The notes beneath the pieces are model-generated. The model did no database searches. It saw nothing but the letters and a program-made list of their open reading frames with translations, and had not been told where the DNA came from. Below, in pieces: positions 58,245 through 64,000 of a stretch of DNA of 64,000 bases (positions are counted from its first letter, which is position 1; each line of letters starts with the position of its first letter). Location of the stretch: NCBI GenBank assembly GCA_037447655.1, contig JBBHKE010000886.1, positions 1-64,000 of the forward strand. The letters are read 5' to 3'. The translations under genes and the position numbers were made by a program. The DNA comes from Zygnema cylindricum (taxonomy: Eukaryota; Streptophyta; Zygnematophyceae; Zygnematales; Zygnemataceae).

Positions 58245-60494
58245 CTATGCATTTAAAAGATCTCGGTTGGATCTAACACATAAAATATCACTAACAATTG
58301 AAGTCGCTAGTGCACTCCTCTTCTTTGTTATTGTGTTCCCGGCATCCGAAAAATTGCATTCCGACATGGAACTAGAAGCCGGAATAGCTAGAATAGATCT
58401 AGCAACACCGGCTAGAATAGGAAATCCTCCATCTTTCGCACGTACATATGATTTCTTTTTCCACCATTGAAGTATGTTAAAGTTCAATCTTTCGTCGTTG
58501 GTTAATTTTAAATCAAAATAACGTTTCAATTTTCACTAACGAGCGTTTTTTTGTCGGTGGTAATAAAAACCTCATTTTCGTCATCGCTCTCACCAAAAAA
58601 ATTGTGGAAACCGTCCATATTTTGCGATATTTTTTGTTTTTTTGTTTTACGTTGAGGACTACCGAAATCAACGTCATCACCAAGGTCGTTAGCAAGTTCT
58701 CGAAGTTTGACCCTAGCGCTTTCAATTTCGGTTTTCGATACCCTAATTATTTCAAGCTTTTGTTTTTGTCGGGGATCTAAGAGAGCCGCGATAATATGAT
58801 ACTCATGAAGGCCCCACTTCGGTAACGCAAATTTCATAAAAAGTTCTTTCAATTTTTGCAAGTTTTGGGAATCGGCCAGGCATTCTTTTTCACCGTCATT
58901 GTAAGATGTTTTTCTTATTTTACAATGGTTATGCAGAGACGTAAGTTCAAACAAAACCAAATGTAAAGTTGGTTCTTTGAACTTTTCCAACTTTAGGGTC
59001 GCTTCTTGAAACCTTTCCAAAAATCGAATAAGTTCGGTAAGGTGAGTCTTATCGATACAAGCAAAAAGTAACAATTTATTTTTTGCTTGAGCGATTGGTC
59101 CTATCTCATTGAATGCATTGTAAATACTTTTAAGCATTCGGAGCAAAGAATTCCACAGCGTTGTGTTTTCTTGTTTTAAAGTGTTTTTCAAAAGATTTTG
59201 TAAATTACTCTGTTTGAAAAACGTGACCAATGATTTACACGCATCTATTAGATCAAAGTATTCAGGAACTTCCACGTCGTATTTGTATTTTTTGGAAGTT
59301 CCGCTCTTGTTCAAAATCGTTGTCACAATTGTAGCAATTTTATGGTCCGCGCAAGGTATCCAAGTAAACATACTCGGTAGTCCTTCAGTCGCACACATGT
59401 TAGAGCCACTGTCGGTCACAACAACGCAACGATTTGCCAAAACATCAAAATTATACAATTCAAAATTGGTCAAACAATTTTTGAAAGCCGTTAAAACATT
59501 TTCCGCGGTATGTTTTTCCTCCGGAAAATGATCGACTTGAAGCGTCCGAGCATGAAGTTTAAATTCGTTGTCAATAAAATGAGCCGTTACTGACATGAAT
59601 GAGGTTCTTTTTATTGTCTCGGTCCAGAGATCGGTCGTAAATGCGACAAAAATATTGTTATCAATATTTTCTTTAAGTTTTGGGATGATCAAACTACGAA
59701 TATCTTTGGCAGAAGATATAATGGAGTTTTTTACGCCATTGGCGGACGGGAGTAGTTGGTCGATGTCAACACTTTTGTTGGACGAAACACCAATATCAAA
59801 TAATGCTTGACAAAATGCTTGAAAACCCGGGAACAAAAAAAAAAGAATAAGAAAATAGCATACAATTATTAACCATGATCAACAAATAAGGTTTATATCA
59901 AAATAACATCATGACAAACCAAATAATAATAAAAAAATAAAAATAAGCGCACGAATATAAATTATGGATAAAAAAATAGTGATGAAGCTCAATAATATAA
60001 ATTTATTAACAAAACAAGTTATAATGACATATACATTAACGCCATCCTAAATGGAATTCAAAATAAATCATACCTGAACCGTCGACCATCGAAAATGGCC
60101 GAACGTCCTCGCAACACATCAACGCCACCATTTTCGCAAATTTTTTTCGGTCACTCGTTTTCGCCTCTGTTTTTGAAAGAAAATTACGAAGAATTCCTCT
60201 AGAACTATCCATGTCGCCCGAAGCTAAACATGTGTGAGTGTTAATTGTTGAAGTACCGTTTGTTGACTTGTATTGATAAACTACGAAACATGTATTACAA
60301 GCCACTAAACCTCCCCCATTTACTATGTATTTGTTTGATGTTTTAGTTTCATAGACATGTTCAAATTTTTTCCAGCAACTTGAAGTGGCCTTGCTTTCTT
60401 TCACTAAGTAATACTGAGCAGTTTCACCATTTTTTGATTTTTGAAGTTCGTTTTGGATTGTAGTTTTAAGAGAAGCGAGAATGCGTTTGTCCAT
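58245..60494 (-). CDS. hAT-family transposase, two exons
   Basis: Cut-and-paste transposase of the enclosing hAT element. Exon 1 (60494-60074) starts MDKRILASLKTTIQ and carries a BED-type zinc finger (SCWKKFEHVYETKTS, then CNTCFVVYQY and HTCL). The donor follows VDGS. Exon 2 starts at 59817 and carries the RNase-H-like core: FTTDLWTE (Asp about residue 203), VVVTDSGSNM (Asp about 276), and the C-terminal hATC dimerisation region (FPILAGVARSILAIPASSSM, then SECNFSDAGNTITKKRS). Between LVSEN at 58526 and KRYFDLKL there is a one-base frame break at a run of four A (58530-58533 on plus). Otherwise the protein is full length (about 670 residues). It is transcribed leftwards within the element. Confidence 0.9.
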
Positions 60495-61191
60495 TTTGGT
60501 GTATGACTAGGTTTTATTTGAATTGTGGTCAAGTTTTTCTAACTTATGTAGCATTCCCATTTATTGATTTATTTTTTGAAACATGTGAGTAAGCTAATAA
60601 TTAGGATTTGTCTTTGGAAATTGACGTAATAATTTGATTTCCGTTGATTTATTAACTAATAATGACTACATGTCGCGTGACATTGACATAATAATATGAT
60701 ATATGTGGAAACGCGGTATAAAACACATAATTAGCACTTTGCAATAATGTACGATGTATGAGTAAGCCAATAATTACGATCTGTCGCGTTATATTGATAT
60801 AATAATTTGACATATTTTTGGAAACACCGCATAAAGTGCATAATTAACACTTTACAATAGATTACGATTTGCGGCACTTATCTTTTTGTAAGATTCGCGA
60901 AATGAATAGTGTTAGTACCGTGTCAGATTTGCGACGCTTATCATGATGCCACGTACTTCCACGATACCAAAAGTACAAAGAACAATAATGTTGGAAAAAA
61001 AAAGTACAAAATTTTCATTTTTTTTGGTTTTTTGTTTGACCAACCGTAACCGACCGTCTTTTTTTTTCCTGGTGAGTCAACCGACCGTAACCGCCCGACC
61101 CCCAAAATTTGGCAACCTAATATGTTTCGGATCCGGCGCCGGCGGTCGGTTAACGGTCGGTCACAGTTTTGGTTGACCGTTTCCGACCTCT
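60495..61191. other. hAT right subterminal region
   Basis: Non-coding. 60540-60960 has diverged repeats of TTACGATTTGTCGCGTTA/TAATTTGACATAT. 61020-61185 has many CCGACCGT motifs in both orientations, ending in the terminal repeat. The same sequence occurs in the 691-bp derivative. Confidence 0.7.
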
Positions 61192-61307
61192 GTGTTGTGT
61201 TCACCGTTGAGAATTGGCCAATTGGGCGTGCACGATACTTTCAAATATTTATTTTAGCTTTGTCGATTCCCTTTGGAGTGTGGATATCGGTATTGCAGTA
61301 CGTAAGG

Positions 61308-61998
61308 CAGAGGTCGCAAAAGTCAAATAAAATCATACCCGAAACCGACCGTTTTATTTTTTTTCAAAATCTGAGTAACCAACGCCCGACCGAGTTTTGT
61401 CACGCTCCAAAATTGTTAACCGTTAACCAACCGTCGTTTACGAAAAAATAAATTAACCGAATCTTGATTTTTCGCGATTAACCGTGCCCGCGCGTAACCG
61501 AAAAAGTACAAAATTAATCAATGTACGACGGAATAAGCCTATAGTTACGATTTGTTGCGTTGCCTAAAATTTGCGAAATGAATAGTGTACTACTGTGTCA
61601 AATTTGTGACGCTTTGTCGCGTTGCCTAAGATTTTCGAAATGAATAGTGTACTACCGTGTCTGATTTGCGACGCCTTGTCGCGTTCCCTTTGATTTGCGA
61701 AATACATAACGTACTACAGTACCGTGTCAAATTTGCGACGCTAATCATGATGTCACGTACTTCCACGATGCCAAAGAGTACAAAGTACAAGAATGTTGGA
61801 TTATATGGACAGTACAAAATTTTCATTTTTTTGGGTTTTTTGGTTGACCGACCGTAACCGACCGTTTTTTTTTTTTGGTGAATCAACCGACCGTAGCCGC
61901 CCGACCCCCAAAATTTGGCAACCGAATCCGTTCCGAATCCGGCGCGGGCGGTCGGTTAATGGTCGATCACGGTTTCGGTTGACCGTTTGCGACCTCTG
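61308..61998. mobile_element. non-autonomous hAT derivative, 691 bp
   Basis: Ends CAGAGGTCGCAAAAGTC and (reverse complement) CAGAGGTCGCAAACGGTC match the neighbouring hAT element. The flanking duplication is ACGTAAGG (61300-61307, 61999-62006), different from the large element, so this is an independent insertion and not a broken tip. The first 200 bases match 51274-51482 and the last 400 match about 60750-61192. The transposase is deleted. Confidence 0.95.
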
Positions 61999-62006
61999 AC
62001 GTAAGG

Positions 62007-62480
62007 TTGTTCTTAAGGATAGCTACGGTTCACAGATTATAAGGGTATGTCTCCATGTATTTGTAACTTAGCGAACATACTTTGTTTTTTAGCTCAAATT
62101 CGGCGGACCCGGATTTTAGGTGTCCCTATGTGTAACGACGAAATTGTTACTTAAGGGTGTGACGATTGTATACGCTGACAATACCCGTGACGGCTGTCAA
62201 CGTCTACAATGTGTGATGACACAAGTTATTTTTGCTTTGCCCTTTTTCTAAAAGGGAAAAAGCATTCTAGTCGCATTCGTCTCTGGTGACAAGATAATTG
62301 ATCGTCGATTTTTTTTGTGTAAGATCGTGAGCCGTTGAGTGATTTGAGTTCTGATTGGCTTTGTCATGGTCCAATTTTGATGTAATGAAAAGAGACACGT
62401 GGTACAATCCTATTTGTTGTATTTCGCGTGGTTGTAGTGGTTTGATTAAATGCCAGACAAAATCGACGTCACGCCAAAAT
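62007..62480. other. intergenic, no gene seen
   Basis: TAAGGGTATGTCTCCATGTA at 62039 and TAAGGGTGTGACG at 62153 resemble Harbinger-type MITE ends, but they do not form a clear inverted pair. Nothing else was recognised. Confidence 0.4.
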
Positions 62481-62770
62481 GTCGTGTTATCAATACCGGT
62501 TGAGTAACGTACAGTATCGTACTTTAAAATTTTGCGCGTGCGATCCCGTCCATCACGCCACGTTGTCGTTTTCTCAATATCCGTACACAACAAAATGCCG
62601 TGTTATCAATACCGGTTAAGTAACGTACAGTATCGTACTTTAAATTTTTGCGCGTGCGATCCCGTCACATCACGCCACGTTGTCGTGTTCTCAATATCCG
62701 TACATTACTGTTATTTCAGTGTTGGCGTGACGTACGATGTGTCGTGTTATCAATACCGGTACAGTACACC
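62481..62770. repeat. 116-bp tandem repeat, two full copies plus part
   Basis: CGTGTTATCAATACCGGT begins units at 62483, 62599 and (partial) 62743. The first two share the whole unit, including TTTGCGCGTGCGATCCCGTC. Confidence 0.9.
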
Positions 62771-62874
62771 GCCAATCGTTATGAGCGTGGGAGTTTGATT
62801 AGCGTATAATAATAATTACAGTGGTGTACGCTATTTAAGAATTTGAAAATTTTGGAAAAAATCATACATCCTAA

Positions 62875-63567
62875 GGGTGGACTTCCATTAGCGAAAAAGT
62901 GGGGTTTTTTACTGAAGGACTTACCATTTCGTACAGGTTGGTACAATTTTTTTTTTCAACGAAAACAACATTACAAAAAATTGTCCAAGGTTGTAGGCGT
63001 CAATAAGGATCGTCGGATTTTAATTACACTTTTTTATCCGTGACGCCACGTCACCAACCTACAGTTTTCTAAGACCGTGCACAGTGAGGACAATTCTCGA
63101 ATAGAGAACATGTAAAAATAGGCCGCGTGGAAAAGGTAAAATGAATCCACGATGAGCGCGCGTGTATGTGCGTACACGTCGTAAGGGCCATGTGCCTTCC
63201 GCCAGGGTGGCTGCGAATCCGCCGTAATTATTCCGTCACGCTCCCACCATCAAAGTTTGCCGCCGCCTATTTGTCGTTGCGTTTTGAAATTTTGTGTAGT
63301 ACATTTAATGCCCTCTGTACGAGTCATTAATTACCTCCGGTGGTACAGATATTATCTCCGCTGGTACAGATATTACCTCCGCTCGTACAAATATTGCGTT
63401 CTGACATTGCATTTGAAGATTCTTTCCAGATTTTAAGCATCGAATATTAACCTACGTGTTACCAACCAGAATGAGCCACGCAGGTTTACAAACGCGACCT
63501 AATGGAAGGCACGCCCTTCAGTAAAATTTTCCGTACATTTACTGGGACGCCTAATCGAAGTCCACCC
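62875..63567. mobile_element. Harbinger-type MITE, 693 bp
   Basis: Left end GGGTGGACTTCCATTAGCG and right end (reverse complement) GGGTGGACTTCGATTAGGCG are inverted, flanked by TAA (62872-62874 and 63568-63570). It is related to the element at 29679. It contains three copies of a 20-bp unit near ATTACCTCCGSTGGTACAGA (63331-63396). No transposase. Confidence 0.85.
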
Positions 63568-63829
63568 TAATTGTTTGATTTTGGTAATTTGGATCTTTTA
63601 AAAAAAAAATGTCGGTCGCAAACATGCTTACACTGATATAGGTCTCCCTACAAAATCTGACAAATCGTACACAAATCGTACATTCACACGGTCGAAACGC
63701 GGCTGTCGGACGAATATGTGGGAACATAATTTTTTAAGACCTAGTTTTTTTTTCCTTTTTAGAACGCACATTCTCATGCGTCTGCGATTAGTAAAACTAA
63801 TTTATTGTAATTTTTAACTTAAAAAGGTA

Positions 63830-64000
63830 CATTTATGTACGGTCTAACACTGATCGTACACAACTCTATTTAAGAGACAACGCATTGAAAATAACCCTAA
63901 ATAGAATAAAGAAAAAAATAGAATGAACTACACTAATAGAGAATAATAAAAAAAAAGTCGGACAAAATTAGTGTACACAACGCTAATAATGATTGGTGGT
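63830..64000. repeat. partial copy of the mariner-like MITE family
   Basis: TGTACGGTCTAACACTGATCG with CTCTATTTAA and, at the window edge, CGCTAATAATGATTGGTGGT resemble 57455-57649, the right part of the MITE around the Copia element. The window ends before a right border can be checked. Confidence 0.45.

Larger units (their letters stand above)
51274..61192. mobile_element. hAT DNA transposon with nested insertions, 9.9 kb
   Basis: Left end CAGAGGTCGCAAAAGTC and right end (reverse complement) CAGAGGTCGGAAACGGTC are inverted repeats. Both sides carry the exact 8-bp duplication TGTTGTGT (51266-51273 and 61193-61200). Both subterminal regions are packed with CCGACCGT/TAACCG motifs, the usual layout of hAT transposase binding sites. 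The element carries its own transposase (58245-60494, minus) and has been invaded by a mariner-like MITE and a Copia element. Without these it would be about 3.8-4.4 kb. Confidence 0.95.

Overview
The window is nuclear DNA of a streptophyte (green-plant lineage). It holds a plant-type mitochondrial citrate synthase, a plant SULTR3-like sulfate transporter and two GT37 (xyloglucan-type) fucosyltransferase genes. All have many introns, and the introns are long and full of CT/GA and AT microsatellites. The species cannot be named from the sequence. A charophyte-grade alga or a seedless land plant with large introns is my inference.

Layout. 1-2256 has no recognisable gene. 2644-12584 (minus) is a 14-exon sulfate transporter, complete in domain order but with an in-frame TAA near the N-terminus and two single-base frame breaks in homopolymers. 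A Harbinger-type MITE (12901-13826) and a possible promoter with an orphan exon (14714-15021) follow. 15477-26167 (plus) is an intact 19-exon citrate synthase of 475 residues. 26168-32800 is intergenic, with a Harbinger MITE, a mariner-like MITE and an unassigned degraded stretch. Two GT37 genes lie tail to tail: 32802-41574 (plus, apparently damaged) and 43218-50577 (minus, intact, 499 residues). The plus copy lacks the exon carrying the family's GxGNR-type core motif, and in its place its long intron holds a broken PEX6 (peroxisomal AAA ATPase) fragment. The minus copy carries a hAT-type MITE in an intron.

51274-61192 is a nested transposon: a hAT element (8-bp target duplication TGTTGTGT, its own two-exon transposase) contains a mariner-like MITE, which contains a Copia LTR retrotransposon (5-bp target duplication TCTGT). 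A 691-bp deletion derivative of the same hAT family (61308-61998, duplication ACGTAAGG) lies 115 bp away. The last 2 kb hold a 116-bp tandem repeat and another Harbinger MITE.

Recurring themes are local tandem duplication of exon pieces with adjoining intron (sulfate transporter and GT37), pyrimidine microsatellites abutting 3' splice sites on the sense strand, and one-base homopolymer indels in otherwise good reading frames. The indels may be pseudogenisation or consensus error of the assembly. Exon coordinates were read by eye from splice signals, phase and protein conservation; no alignment or search was run.
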